64,000 nt of DNA from Pseudomonas citrullilanati (GTDB lineage Bacteria; Pseudomonadota; Gammaproteobacteria; Pseudomonadales; Pseudomonadaceae): contig NZ_JAUQOP010000004.1 in the NCBI RefSeq assembly GCF_030580855.1, forward strand, positions 176,464 to 240,463, given 5' to 3'. Positions 1-9,019 of the stretch are shown here, in pieces. The stretch's first letter is position 1. Each line of letters starts with the position of its first letter. A model generated the notes under the pieces. It saw only the letters and a list, made by a program, of their open reading frames with translations, made no database searches and was not told where the DNA came from. The translations under genes were made by a program, and so were the position numbers.

Positions 1-568
1 GTGGGTAGATCAGAACCCTAACTTGAAAACAGAAGGTTCGCTGGACGATTCCGAACAAGGCGGCGACCACTCCGTTCGGAGTCGTGCTGCACTTCGTTCG
101 AATTCCGAACCAGGTGTAGAAACCAGTGTTTCCGGCGACGTTCGGAATCTGAACGCCGCTTGTACAGTATTAAAAGAAAGTATTTGTACAGTACCGCACG
201 CGAACCCAGCGGCGGATAACATGTTCTGGCCCACCACGCTGCACCTGAGCCCGAACGAACGGCAGGCCGTCATCGTGGCGCTGAATAAGCTCAAGCCGAC
301 AGAGAGGCAGGCGGTGCTCAACGAAGCTGGAGCACGTTGTGCCGCCGGCGGCATCCGCAAACCTGCGGCCTATCTGATGGGCCTGATCCAGCGCGCGCTG
401 AAAGGCGACTTTCATCCGTGGGCGGGTCAGGCAGAACCGACGCCGGTTACAGTCTCGCAATCAACACCAGCGCGGACCACCCGAAAGAAAGGTGAGCCCG
501 CCTCCGCCCTCGCTCAAGCGTGCTTGAATGAACTGCGCCAATTGCGTGGGAAACATCCTGGACGTTAG
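1..568 (+). CDS. STY4528-like ICE/island replication protein, C-terminal part (truncated by window edge)
   Basis: The reading frame is open to the left edge of the window, so only a C-terminal part of about 189 residues is visible. The TTG at 23 is unlikely to be the real start. The conserved piece is a helical domain near the end, with the motifs LSPNERQAV and KPAAYLMGLIQRAL, followed by a basic, low-complexity tail. This resembles the end of the STY4528 family, which is found at the replication/partition end of MPF-G islands directly before the PFL_4669 gene, as here. The assignment rests on gene order and motif memory. The exact role (probably replication or maintenance of the excised element) is inferred. 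Confidence 0.6.
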   Translation, partial: WVDQNPNLKTEGSLDDSEQGGDHSVRSRAALRSNSEPGVETSVSGDVRNLNAACTVLKESICTVPHANPAADNMFWPTTLHLSPNERQAVIVALNKLKPTERQAVLNEAGARCAAGGIRKPAAYLMGLIQRALKGDFHPWAGQAEPTPVTVSQSTPARTTRKKGEPASALAQACLNELRQLRGKHPGR

Positions 569-749
569 TGGATTTGATGCCAGTGGCATCAAATCCAGGG
601 AGTTCCAACAGACGACCTCTGTGGTGCCGTCAGTATCTGATGAGTCCCCCCCCCAGAAGCTCAAACCGAACAGACCGCATTCAGGTTTTCTGCTGCCCCC
701 ATAGCTGATCTATCCCAAGGTGCTCGCAAGCCTATGCGAGGACAACACC

Positions 750-1505
750 GTGGCCGATCACTACCAACTCAACCTGGGTTCATTGCGTAGCAGCATCACC
801 TTGACCCTGCATACCCACCACGCCGCCCGCATCTGGCAAGGTCGGAACGCACGCGAAGGCGTCCATTCGATCATGGGCATGGCCGGCTACATCAGTGTCA
901 CGAACCTGATCAAACAAACCGCGGCTCAGGACGATCCCTATGCTGACTGGGCCATCGTGCAACTCGAAGAGAAGCTGATGCAGGCCAAAGCAGGGATGCT
1001 GGAACTGACCCAACAGTTGGACCGGATCAGGCAGGACCTGCCAACACAGATCGACATGGGTGACAACCTCAACATCCACCCCGTCACCTTGCCGTTGTAC
1101 ATCGGCAGCCAACTCGGCTTTCTGGCCGTCTACCTACTGACCGACTACGACACTCTGGTGCGTCACACCCTGTTAGCTCATCACACAGCTTTGATTGGTC
1201 GCAGGGACATGGAAGCCTGGATCGACGATGGCGCACATCTGCTGCGCAGCCTGTTCGGCCAGGCACAGCGTTATCGCCATGCTGGCGTCACACGCGATGA
1301 TATGGCAGCGAACAACGCCCGTGCCCTGGCGGCTATCGAAAAATTCGGTTTGCCCCCCATGGATATCCTTGAGGGTCATCACCGCTCCCAGTTTGCGCCG
1401 CCCATCATTCGTCGCGACACCGAGGCTGTGAGTGACTCCACTGCGTTGACAGAGGTAGCGGATGAGCCAACTGCGACGCTGGATCAGCCGGAGGACGAAG
1501 CATGA
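750..1505 (+). CDS. integrating conjugative element protein, PFL_4669 family (TIGR03761)
   Basis: A protein of about 251 residues recognisable by its N-terminus (LGSLRSSITLTLHTHHAARIW) and by IMGMAGYISVTNLI further on. Both are hallmarks of the PFL_4669/TIGR03761 family, which is confined to ICEs of this class and has no proven biochemical function. The GTG at 750 is preferred because GAGGAC lies just upstream. An in-frame GTG at 720 lacks a recognisable ribosome site and would add ten residues. The 3' end overlaps the next gene (ATGA), so the pair is translationally coupled. The neighbours (STY4528-like protein, DUF3158, ssb) place it in the DNA-processing/maintenance module of the element. 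Confidence 0.85.
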   Translation: MADHYQLNLGSLRSSITLTLHTHHAARIWQGRNAREGVHSIMGMAGYISVTNLIKQTAAQDDPYADWAIVQLEEKLMQAKAGMLELTQQLDRIRQDLPTQIDMGDNLNIHPVTLPLYIGSQLGFLAVYLLTDYDTLVRHTLLAHHTALIGRRDMEAWIDDGAHLLRSLFGQAQRYRHAGVTRDDMAANNARALAAIEKFGLPPMDILEGHHRSQFAPPIIRRDTEAVSDSTALTEVADEPTATLDQPEDEA

Positions 1506-2020
1506 ATCCTCTAAGCCAGACTCAGTCAACACTCGTTGAAACGTTGACATCGGATGCCTATCGACAACTCGAACACGCAGCCTCCCTAAAAGGCCTTTTA
1601 AAACCTTTTAAGGGTAAGGGAGAACTGGAACACCTGGCGCAAGTGGCGAGGGAAATCGAGGCGCAGCTATGCCATCTGATGGAAGCTGTTATGCAGCAAG
1701 CAGCACAGCCGCCCTACTCGCTGTTGGATATTCGAATGGTGCTGCAGAACACCAGCGCTGGCAGCACCTTCTTGCGTTGGCGCACCCGTGACTTCGCACG
1801 TATGGGAGTAGCGGTCTTGGAACGCCAGGTCTGCAACAGAGCCCTGCCGCCAGCCGTGCGCGAAGGATTGCATCGCTTCGAGTGCGATCGCATTGCACTG
1901 AACCTACAGATGAGTGTGGTGCATTCGCTCTACCGCCAGGCCACGACCTGCGCGATCAAGATAAGCAGTGCCGATCGGCTACTGCGCCAGTTCACAACCG
2001 CAGTGGAGGTATCACAATGA
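1502..2020 (+). CDS. DUF3158 family ICE protein
   Basis: A 172-residue, mostly helical protein without signal peptide or membrane segments. Its position between the PFL_4669 gene and ssb, and features such as KGLLKPFKGKG and FLRWRTRDFARMG, fit the DUF3158 family found in the same place in related islands. The start overlaps the preceding stop and the end overlaps the ssb start (ATGA), so three genes form one tightly coupled operon. The function is unknown. A role with single-stranded DNA or replication is only suggested by the company it keeps. Confidence 0.75.
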   Translation: MNPLSQTQSTLVETLTSDAYRQLEHAASLKGLLKPFKGKGELEHLAQVAREIEAQLCHLMEAVMQQAAQPPYSLLDIRMVLQNTSAGSTFLRWRTRDFARMGVAVLERQVCNRALPPAVREGLHRFECDRIALNLQMSVVHSLYRQATTCAIKISSADRLLRQFTTAVEVSQ

Positions 2021-2487
2021 GTACTTTTTTCGTCGGCGAAGGCAATATTGGCAGTGCGCCAGAGTTCCAGGAGTTTCCATCGGGCAATGACGAGCCACGG
2101 CGTTTGCTGCGGCTGAATGTGTACTTCGATAATCCCGTTCCGCGCGAGGGCAGCTATGAAGATCGAGGCGGATACTGGGCGCCGGCTGAGCTTTGGCACC
2201 GTGAGGCTGAACACTGGAGCACGTTGTACCAGAAAGGCATGCGTGTACTGGTCGAAGGCCGCACGGTGCGCGATGAGTGGGAGGACAGTGAAGACAATGC
2301 GCGGGTGACCTTCAAGATCGAGGCCCGTCGAGTCGGCATTCTGCCTCACCGGGTGCAAAGCGTTGTCATGCGGGAGCGATCCAGTGAGCAGGCAGCGTCT
2401 GCGTCACGTGCTGGGCAAAATACAGAGCAGGCTAATTCTACTGCGTCGAAACCCAGAAAACGCAAAGCGCCACCGCCGTCGGACTGA
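2017..2487 (+). CDS. ssb: single-stranded DNA-binding protein of the ICE
   Basis: A 156-residue protein with an OB-fold layout: an N-terminal strand MSTFFVGEGNIGSAPE, a central WHREAEHWSTLYQKGMRVLVEGR and a disordered basic tail (SKPRKRKAPPPSD). It lacks the acidic DDDIPF-type tip of chromosomal SSB, as is usual for ICE versions. It probably coats ssDNA made during conjugative transfer or replication of the element. The ATG at 2017 is chosen over the longer open frame because GGAGGT stands seven bases upstream and the gene then overlaps the DUF3158 stop by four bases. It is the last gene of the left operon. Confidence 0.85.
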   Translation: MSTFFVGEGNIGSAPEFQEFPSGNDEPRRLLRLNVYFDNPVPREGSYEDRGGYWAPAELWHREAEHWSTLYQKGMRVLVEGRTVRDEWEDSEDNARVTFKIEARRVGILPHRVQSVVMRERSSEQAASASRAGQNTEQANSTASKPRKRKAPPPSD

Positions 2488-2740
2488 TGTAGGTCAGGCA
2501 TAAAAATTGCGCCTTTGCGGGAAGTTGCTGGCTTGATGCTGCTCGCCGCTCGTGGCGCTTCACGCTGCTGCGAAATTGCAGTTCACTTGACCAATTGTTT
2601 GCATTCGTTCTGACCTCCGATTGCATCGGTTGACCAGCAAGCGTTGTAGCCATGATCGGCAGAGAACGGCCAGAAGGGGACGGTGGCTCCGATAGATGAA
2701 TCTGTCCCCATTGCCGCTTTATTGCATTCGGCTACCTGAC

Positions 2741-3655
2741 CTATTCCTCTATCTCGGCAGCAGCTTCCTCTGTTTGTGCTTCCTCCTGCTCATCCGGTCG
2801 CGGCGGCTGAGTATCGGGCGACTCAGGCAGGATAGCCAATCGTGCGGCTATAAACGCTGCGATTTCGGCTAGCCCGTTTGCTGATTGAGTAATCTTTCTG
2901 TCGGCATCAATAGTCGCATTGTGCTCCCCCAGTTTTGCTTCGACTTTGTCGATACGGGTAAGCCAACACCAATAGACGGGGCGGTGCTGAACGTGCAACG
3001 GGCCTGCGTGAAAGTTTGTGACCTTGAGCTTTACGTCAAGGCCCGGAAGATCGCCGATCAACCTCTTGACAGCAGCAGGCTCCGTTTCCAAGTTGGAGAC
3101 ATGGATCTCCTGCTCTCCGACAGTTACCAGAGACTTACACCAAGGACGCCCACGAAAGGTCAGGTAGAACTTGGGGTCAGCGTCATAAACATGCAGAAAG
3201 TATCGACTGCTTTGAGTCTTGTTTGCCGTCTCGGGGATGAGCAGTGACAAACGAAGCAAGTCAGCCAATATTGCGCCAGTAGCCGGGGATTTGTTCCCTG
3301 CATGCCGGCTACCATCTTCGCCAGCTTGACCGCGAAGGAACTTGCATTCGAGCCATAGATGATGTCGCCAGCCGTATTGGCTTAGCCGCTTGTTGGCAAC
3401 AAATAGACGATTGACGTCAGCGAACAGGTCTGCACGAAGATATCGTGGGGCTCCTCCCTGCTGATATAGGCCGTCGAGACGGTAAAGCCGCTCGCTTTGC
3501 AGGCAACCTATGGGGTTCGGGACATTGCGCCCGTTCAGCACCTGGAGGAGTGACAGGGTCAGAGCAGAAACAAGCCCAGATTCATAGCTTTGTGATTGGT
3601 AGCCCGTTCCGTGGAGGACTTCTGGCAGTGAGAAGAAGGCCTGTTCAATAAGCAC
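2741..3655 (-). CDS. putative PD-(D/E)xK-like nuclease in defence cargo (unknown family)
   Basis: A 304-residue protein I do not recognise by name. The N-terminal half contains RADLF (about 74-78) and LWLECKFLR (about 100-107). The spaced D and ExK pattern is typical of PD-(D/E)xK nuclease folds, so a nuclease role is plausible but inferred. The C-terminus is acidic and low-complexity (EEAQTEEAAAEIEE). The start is GTG at 3655 with only a weak ribosome site. It lies 50 bases downstream of another nuclease-like gene on the same strand, and together they diverge from the OLD/UvrD pair. This suggests a four-gene defence island, or two adjacent systems. Confidence 0.5.
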   Translation of the reverse strand: MLIEQAFFSLPEVLHGTGYQSQSYESGLVSALTLSLLQVLNGRNVPNPIGCLQSERLYRLDGLYQQGGAPRYLRADLFADVNRLFVANKRLSQYGWRHHLWLECKFLRGQAGEDGSRHAGNKSPATGAILADLLRLSLLIPETANKTQSSRYFLHVYDADPKFYLTFRGRPWCKSLVTVGEQEIHVSNLETEPAAVKRLIGDLPGLDVKLKVTNFHAGPLHVQHRPVYWCWLTRIDKVEAKLGEHNATIDADRKITQSANGLAEIAAFIAARLAILPESPDTQPPRPDEQEEAQTEEAAAEIEE

Positions 3656-3705
3656 TTGCTGAATCCCTCATGTGATTGAAGCCAGTCGATATTACTCGGA
3701 ACAGA

Positions 3706-4719
3706 CTACGTTGGTGGCAGAAAGAAATCTGGCATGGCATGAGGCTGCAAGTAGAAGACGTGGGACACCACCTTCTGCCTGAAAGCCTCATCCAGTGCAG
3801 CCGAGAAGCTCGCCACATTCGCAGTGACCTGCTCCCTTCGCAGCAGCCCACGCCAATGCGGCCTGCCATCGTGAGGCGATTCCCAGTTCAGCAGGTAGAC
3901 CAGGGCTGAGTGCGCGAACTGTATCCCCTCGGTTCCCGCGACGAAGTGCAGGTGGATATGGGAGTCAGTGTGTTCCTCCTTCTCCTCCAGGTCCCATGCG
4001 GTAAACAACGATTGGACTGCACTGCCGAAATCCGTGCGACGGGCTCCTTCGCGATCAGTGAAGCTCACGTCGTCAATGGTCATTGCCCACTGCTCTGTGT
4101 GGCCCTCGCTGGTCTTATCGGAGCCAAGCAGTCTGTCCTTGCGGAAGCGTAAGTGTATCCCTGCGCCGGCACCGATTTTGTAGGCGACGTCGCCAGCCAA
4201 GACACCCAGTAGGTTCTCCCGCATAGCTGTCGCCAGCGGGATGTTGAAGTTCTTGTTGGCCTTCTTCATGTGCCTTGCCTCGAACAGCATCCAGAGGCTG
4301 TGGAATTTCCAAGCCACCAGCAATGGCATGCCCACTAGATCGGCGTAGTTCTGCAGGCGCCCCATGTACTCGGGCTTGAATGACAATAGCTTGTCCTTCT
4401 TTGACTTCACCTCGATTAGTACGGGGGACTTACTGGTCTGGGTGGAGAACTTCGCCAGAAGGTCAGGCACCTGAAACTCCTGCTTGGAGGCAATGGGCAC
4501 CTGATGCTGGTCTAGCTTGTGAAGGAGCTGGCACTTCCCGAGCCAGGCGCACACGACTGAGAATTCGTCCTCAATCGGCAGTCCGATGTCCAGGCGGCGA
4601 ACTCGCTCGGCCACTGCTGCGGCGTCCGCGTCATATCCCAGCTCCGCCAGAACATCCTGGATGAGTCTCGGTAGGTCAAGCGGTGCCGCCGTCTCTTTTT
4701 TCTTAGTTTCTATGTCCAT
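3706..4719 (-). CDS. PD-(D/E)xK nuclease-like protein in defence cargo
   Basis: A 337-residue protein. The ATG at 4719 is preceded by GGGAGGT, which excludes the longer frame starting at 4803. The motif VPDLLAKF (P85, D86) followed by VLIEVKSKK (E103, K105), with an acidic patch at E50-D51, is a clear PD-x(n)-ExK active-site signature of restriction-endonuclease-fold proteins. The rest has no family I can name. The promoter region 4720-5008 is shared with the divergent OLD nuclease gene, and the downstream gene on this strand also has an ExK motif. It may be a restriction-like effector added to the Gabija pair, or an independent two-gene system. Nuclease fold fairly likely, biological role inferred. 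Confidence 0.6.
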   Translation of the reverse strand: MDIETKKKETAAPLDLPRLIQDVLAELGYDADAAAVAERVRRLDIGLPIEDEFSVVCAWLGKCQLLHKLDQHQVPIASKQEFQVPDLLAKFSTQTSKSPVLIEVKSKKDKLLSFKPEYMGRLQNYADLVGMPLLVAWKFHSLWMLFEARHMKKANKNFNIPLATAMRENLLGVLAGDVAYKIGAGAGIHLRFRKDRLLGSDKTSEGHTEQWAMTIDDVSFTDREGARRTDFGSAVQSLFTAWDLEEKEEHTDSHIHLHFVAGTEGIQFAHSALVYLLNWESPHDGRPHWRGLLRREQVTANVASFSAALDEAFRQKVVSHVFYLQPHAMPDFFLPPT

Positions 4720-5008
4720 GGACCTCCCATCCCAACGACTAAGTCTAGTAAGGATAGCCGTAGCCTTAGCAGACGCGGTAGGCGGACCACCCTCAGGTCG
4801 CACCAGATGGCCTGTGTCGAGTCAGGAGGCCTTTACAAAGGCGTGGTGCCGACCGGTTCCATCCGCTTCCGGCCAATAGCGGCCCTGGTTGCACGCGCGG
4901 TACGCGAACCGACCCGAAGGAGCTCTCAAGTGGCGATACAGTCGAATCGCACCTACCATGAGGCACTAGAATCAGTAGATTGGTTTCCGCTAGACAAGGA
5001 GGGTCGAA
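4720..5008. promoter_or_regulatory. divergent promoter region between the two halves of the left defence island
   Basis: This 289-base gap separates two genes transcribed away from each other. It holds good ribosome sites at both ends: GGGAGGT (read on the minus strand) before the gene starting at 4719, and AAGGAGGG at 4996-5003 before the GTG at 5009. I could not pick convincing promoter boxes by eye. No ORF here looks real. Confidence 0.45.
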
Positions 5009-6880
5009 GTGCATCTTGTGCGTGTTCGCGTCCGGAACTTCAGAGGCATCGCCTACGGTGAGGTCCATTTCAATGGACACACTGCTTTTATTGGCGACAA
5101 CAACGCCGGCAAGTCCACATTGCTGGAAGCGGTGGATCTGGTACTTGGCCCGGAGCGCCTGAGTCGCCGCCCTGTAATTGATGAGCACGATTTCTATGCA
5201 GGTACGTACGTAGATCCGGCCAAGAACGAGGTCGTCCCGATCCAGATCGAGGTTATTGTCGCTGGACTTTCCGATGAGCAGCTGCGGCATTTCCGCGACC
5301 ATATCGAGTGGTGGGATTCACAGGCCAAGAGATTGCTTGTGGGGCCCCCCCCAGAGGGAACAGACGCCCCCCATGTTGGCGCAGCAATACGCGTCTTCTT
5401 CAACGGCTGGTATGACGTACAAGAGGACGACTTCGCTGGGGATACCTTTTACGCCACTCCCGAAATGCCGGATGGCTCCTACCTGCGGTTCTCTGCGCCC
5501 GACAAACGAAAGTGCGGTTTTCTTTATCTTCGCACCCTACGAACCGGCGCCCGCGCACTCAGCCTAGAGCGAGGCTCTTTGTTGGACGTAATCCTTCGGC
5601 TGAAGGAGACACGACTGACAATGTGGGAAGACTTGCTCGACCAACTGAGGGCATTGCCAGTTGGAGAGACCGAGGATATCGGCGAGTTACTTGTCGCAGT
5701 CCAGGATGCAGTACGGCACTACGTACCATCCGACTGGGCAGAGCAACCCCACATGCGGGTTTCGGACCTCACCCGCGACATGCTCCGTCGAACCCTGACT
5801 GTATTCATGGGCACTGGAGCGAAAAGGCCGGACGGCTCCGTCTATTCCGCCCCATATCAGCACCAAGGCACTGGCACGATTAACACGCTGGTATTGGCTC
5901 TGTTGTCTATCATCGCCGAACTCAAGCAAAGCGTGATCTTCGCAATGGAAGAGCCAGAGATCGCGCTTCCGCCGCACACCCAGAAACGAATTATCAATTC
6001 GCTACGCCAGAAATCGGCACAGGCCATCTTCACCTCCCACTCACCCTACGTGCTGGAGGAGTTCGATCCTGCCCAGGTGGTGGTTCTCAAGCGCACGGCC
6101 GGTGTTATGACCGGAGTTCCTGCAACATACCCACCAGCAGTCAAGCCCAAGGCTTATCGCACAGAGTTTAAAGCTCGGTTCTGCGAAGCTCTACTTGCCC
6201 GCTACGTGCTTGTGCTTGAGGGCCGTACAGAGTTCGACGCATTGCCTGCCGCCGCCCGCCGGCTCGCCGAGCTGGATCCCACGCGATTCAAATCTCTCGA
6301 AAATCTTGGAGTGGCTATCGTCGATGCTCGCGGCGAGACCAATGTCGCTCCTCTGGGTGCATTCTTCCGGTCTCTCGGCAAGATCGTATTCGCGGTGTTC
6401 GACAAGCAATCACAGGAGGCGCTCGCAACCATCACTGCCTCGGTCGATCATGCCTATGAGTCCGCGACTAAGGGCTTCGAAAACCTTGTGTTGTATGGCG
6501 TGTCTGAGGTCGTACTCCGCAGCTATGCTGCTGTTGTAGTTGCTGGCGGCGATTGGCCGCAGCATCTCGCGGCATGGACGCCAACGCCCGCAACGCCGCT
6601 GGCCGATCTGCAGGCGGCTCTATCGAGCTATTTCAGCTGGGCCAAGGGTGGTGGCGACGCCGGCGACTTGCTCGCCTCATGCCCAACCGCCAATGACATG
6701 CCTGAATACGTGAGAACCACGCTGGCAGCCATCAAGAACGTCATTGAGCCACCTCCGCTGCTTCCGCTACCTCCCCAGGTAGCAGGCGTGCCCCCTCTCC
6801 CAGAGGCGGCAGCCAAATCGCCGCCATTGGCAGCCGCCTATGGGAAGTTCCAACCGTCCCCACCCCAGCCTCTGGCATGA
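5009..6880 (+). CDS. gajA: OLD-family ATP-dependent nuclease, GajA-like (Gabija)
   Basis: A 623-residue protein with an SMC/OLD-type ATPase head followed by a Toprim domain. The Walker A GDNNAGKS is at 29-36. The signature and Walker B region contains FAMEEPEIALPPHTQ and FTSHSPYVLEEF. The Toprim part begins near 404 with LVLEGRTEFDAL (the glutamate pair) and continues with VDARGETNV and FAVFDKQ (acidic residues). The GTG start is preferred because AAGGAGGG lies upstream and the frame begins exactly at the family's N-terminal strand (MHLVRVRVRNFRG). It overlaps a UvrD helicase gene by four bases. A class 2 OLD nuclease paired with UvrD is the definition of Gabija antiphage defence. The proline-rich C-terminal tail of about 50 residues is extra. 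Confidence 0.82.
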   Translation: MHLVRVRVRNFRGIAYGEVHFNGHTAFIGDNNAGKSTLLEAVDLVLGPERLSRRPVIDEHDFYAGTYVDPAKNEVVPIQIEVIVAGLSDEQLRHFRDHIEWWDSQAKRLLVGPPPEGTDAPHVGAAIRVFFNGWYDVQEDDFAGDTFYATPEMPDGSYLRFSAPDKRKCGFLYLRTLRTGARALSLERGSLLDVILRLKETRLTMWEDLLDQLRALPVGETEDIGELLVAVQDAVRHYVPSDWAEQPHMRVSDLTRDMLRRTLTVFMGTGAKRPDGSVYSAPYQHQGTGTINTLVLALLSIIAELKQSVIFAMEEPEIALPPHTQKRIINSLRQKSAQAIFTSHSPYVLEEFDPAQVVVLKRTAGVMTGVPATYPPAVKPKAYRTEFKARFCEALLARYVLVLEGRTEFDALPAAARRLAELDPTRFKSLENLGVAIVDARGETNVAPLGAFFRSLGKIVFAVFDKQSQEALATITASVDHAYESATKGFENLVLYGVSEVVLRSYAAVVVAGGDWPQHLAAWTPTPATPLADLQAALSSYFSWAKGGGDAGDLLASCPTANDMPEYVRTTLAAIKNVIEPPPLLPLPPQVAGVPPLPEAAAKSPPLAAAYGKFQPSPPQPLA

Positions 6881-8589
6881 CTGAAGTGTGGAGCGATCAG
6901 AAGCGCGACTTTCTGGAGTGCACCAGGCACGCCCTGGCGCTAGGTGGCCCTGGTGCCGGTAAAACACACGTCGCACTGGTCAAAGCTCGCAATGAGATTC
7001 GCTCAGGAGTACTCAAGCCAGGCCAGAAGGTCCTTTTCTTGAGCTTCGCCAGACCGACCGTAGCGCGCATCATCGAAAAGGCTTCTGAGCTGATTTCTCG
7101 CGAGGATCTGAAGCAACTAGAGGTCAGCACGTACCACGGTTTCGCATGGAGCATTCTCCGAAGCCATGCCTATCTGTTGAATGGCAGACCGAACCTGCAG
7201 CTTCTGCCACCGCCCGAAGCAGCAGCGCATTTGGCAGATATCGATAAGGCCCAGCACGAAAATGAGAAGCGACGCCTTTTCGAACAGGAGGGCCGCCTGC
7301 ATTTCGACTTGTTCGCAAGCTTGGCCAGCGAACTGCTGAGCCGCAGTGATCGGTTAGGCGCCATCTTCTCCGACACCTATCCCATCATCATCCTCGACGA
7401 ATTTCAGGACACAAACAGTGATGAATGGGCGCTGATTCAGCAGCTTGGAAAGCGCAGTCGCCTCATTGCACTGGCCGACCCCGAACAGCGGATCTATGAG
7501 TTTCGAGGTGCTGATCCCAGGCGGGTGGGAGAATTTCTGGAGAACTTCGGCGCCGCCCATTTCGATTTCGCGGGTGAAAATCATCGCAGCAGCGGTACCG
7601 ATATCACGGCCTATGGGAATGACCTGCTCACTGGCGCAAACAAGGGCAAGGCCTACCAGCAGGTCAAAATCACGCGTTACGACTTCATGTATGGCAAGAG
7701 CCTGCACTTCACCGCCAAGGCTGCAGTGTTCTCGGCGTTGGATCGCCTCAAAAAAGTACCTGACAAATCGATCGCGATCCTGGTGCCATCCAGGCGGCTG
7801 ATGCTCGATTTTTCTGACTACCTTTCTTCTGCAGCTGATGGTCTGCCAGCGCTACATCACGACGTCGCAATGGATGCTGAACCGCCGGCTCTAGCCGCTG
7901 GCGTTATCGCCACGTTACTGGCGGGAGGTACCGCTGGCGATGTGGCGAGCCGCATGCTCGGCGCACTTCACTCGCACATTCGTGGGCGGCGCGGGGGCAG
8001 GCCTACCCCACAGACCGAGCTTGACCTGGCGGATGCTCTTAGCGGGTTCCTCTCCTCGGGAAAGATCCGCGGCTCCAAGCGCCTGTTGATTGTCAGCGAA
8101 GTTCAGCGCATCTCAGAATTGCGGCGGCAACTGCAATTAACGGGCGACCCTGCGGAAGACTGGTTATACCTGCGCGGCCTATTGGCATCGTCCACTGCGG
8201 AAGCCTTGAAACAAGTAGCAACAGATGCTCGCTACCTACGACTGCTGCACCGAGGCTCAGTATTGCGAACCAATTTGGGTGCGTTGTGGCGCGCCCAGGG
8301 AGAGTACATGGGGGCTGAAGAGGCAGTCCGAAGTGCCTTGATGCAGGAGCATTTCGCTGCAGCCCAAAAGGACTGGCGTGGCATCCATCTGATGACGATA
8401 CATAAATCTAAAGGGAAGGAGTTCGACGAGGTCATCATCTACGACGGCCTTTACCAGCGCATTGCCAAAGCCCCGCAGAATCCAAAAATCTGCGCCCAGG
8501 ATCTTTTAGTACTGCGGGTGGGCGTGACTCGGGCGATACGTCGGACCACTATTGTGACTCCGAAGCGCGATCCATGCCCTTTACTGTGA
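6877..8589 (+). CDS. gajB: UvrD/Rep-family helicase, GajB-like (Gabija)
   Basis: A 570-residue superfamily 1 helicase. Walker A GGPGAGKT is at 23-30, motif II LDEFQDT near 173, EQRIYEFRGAD is motif III-like, HKSKGKEFDEV near 507 is motif V and VGVTRA is motif VI. Start and preceding stop overlap (ATGA), so it is made together with the OLD nuclease. In Gabija the GajB helicase senses DNA ends or nucleotide depletion and activates GajA cleavage. That is family knowledge, not seen here. It is slightly longer than the usual roughly 490-residue GajB. No following gene belongs to the operon; a 430-base gap follows. Confidence 0.82.
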   Translation: MTEVWSDQKRDFLECTRHALALGGPGAGKTHVALVKARNEIRSGVLKPGQKVLFLSFARPTVARIIEKASELISREDLKQLEVSTYHGFAWSILRSHAYLLNGRPNLQLLPPPEAAAHLADIDKAQHENEKRRLFEQEGRLHFDLFASLASELLSRSDRLGAIFSDTYPIIILDEFQDTNSDEWALIQQLGKRSRLIALADPEQRIYEFRGADPRRVGEFLENFGAAHFDFAGENHRSSGTDITAYGNDLLTGANKGKAYQQVKITRYDFMYGKSLHFTAKAAVFSALDRLKKVPDKSIAILVPSRRLMLDFSDYLSSAADGLPALHHDVAMDAEPPALAAGVIATLLAGGTAGDVASRMLGALHSHIRGRRGGRPTPQTELDLADALSGFLSSGKIRGSKRLLIVSEVQRISELRRQLQLTGDPAEDWLYLRGLLASSTAEALKQVATDARYLRLLHRGSVLRTNLGALWRAQGEYMGAEEAVRSALMQEHFAAAQKDWRGIHLMTIHKSKGKEFDEVIIYDGLYQRIAKAPQNPKICAQDLLVLRVGVTRAIRRTTIVTPKRDPCPLL

Positions 8590-9019
8590 ATCAAGATTTC
8601 CGCTGCTCACACCTCTCCCTGCTAATCCGGCCGCAGCTGAGCGGTCGTAGGCGCACCTATCTGAAGAGGTAAAGAGCTCCTCAGTCTCAAAGTTGCTGGC
8701 ACAGAATGGTTTACGTTAAGTCCGCTTTTGGCCGTTAGTTGCCTTTCTTGAAAGGCCACTTTGGGTCGTCCTGTGCCGGATATGTCCACGCAGCATGATG
8801 GACAAAGCCGATACAAATGAGTGGTCAGTTCGACTGCAAATGGGTGGCCAATGTCTGTGTAATTACCCGCACTGCCGCTCAACCACAACTGGATAGCCCC
8901 CTCGGCTCACTCAAGCCTGCCGTCACCGACTAATATGAGGAACCTGTCATTCAGGTTTCTCGTATCTAGCCACTGCCGTTTCCAACAACGCTGCTCTGAA
9001 CTCAAGCCGGAGCAGCTCT
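8590..9019 (+). other. 430-base spacer between Gabija and topB, no gene recognised
   Basis: I see no convincing coding sequence. A minus-strand ORF at 8622-8888 has no ribosome site or recognisable motif. Near 8719-8765 there are short inverted GGCC- and AAAGG-type repeats of the sort often seen in pseudomonad spacers (cttttggccgttag, and cttgaaaggccactttg). The region marks the junction between inserted cargo and ICE backbone. Confidence 0.35.
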
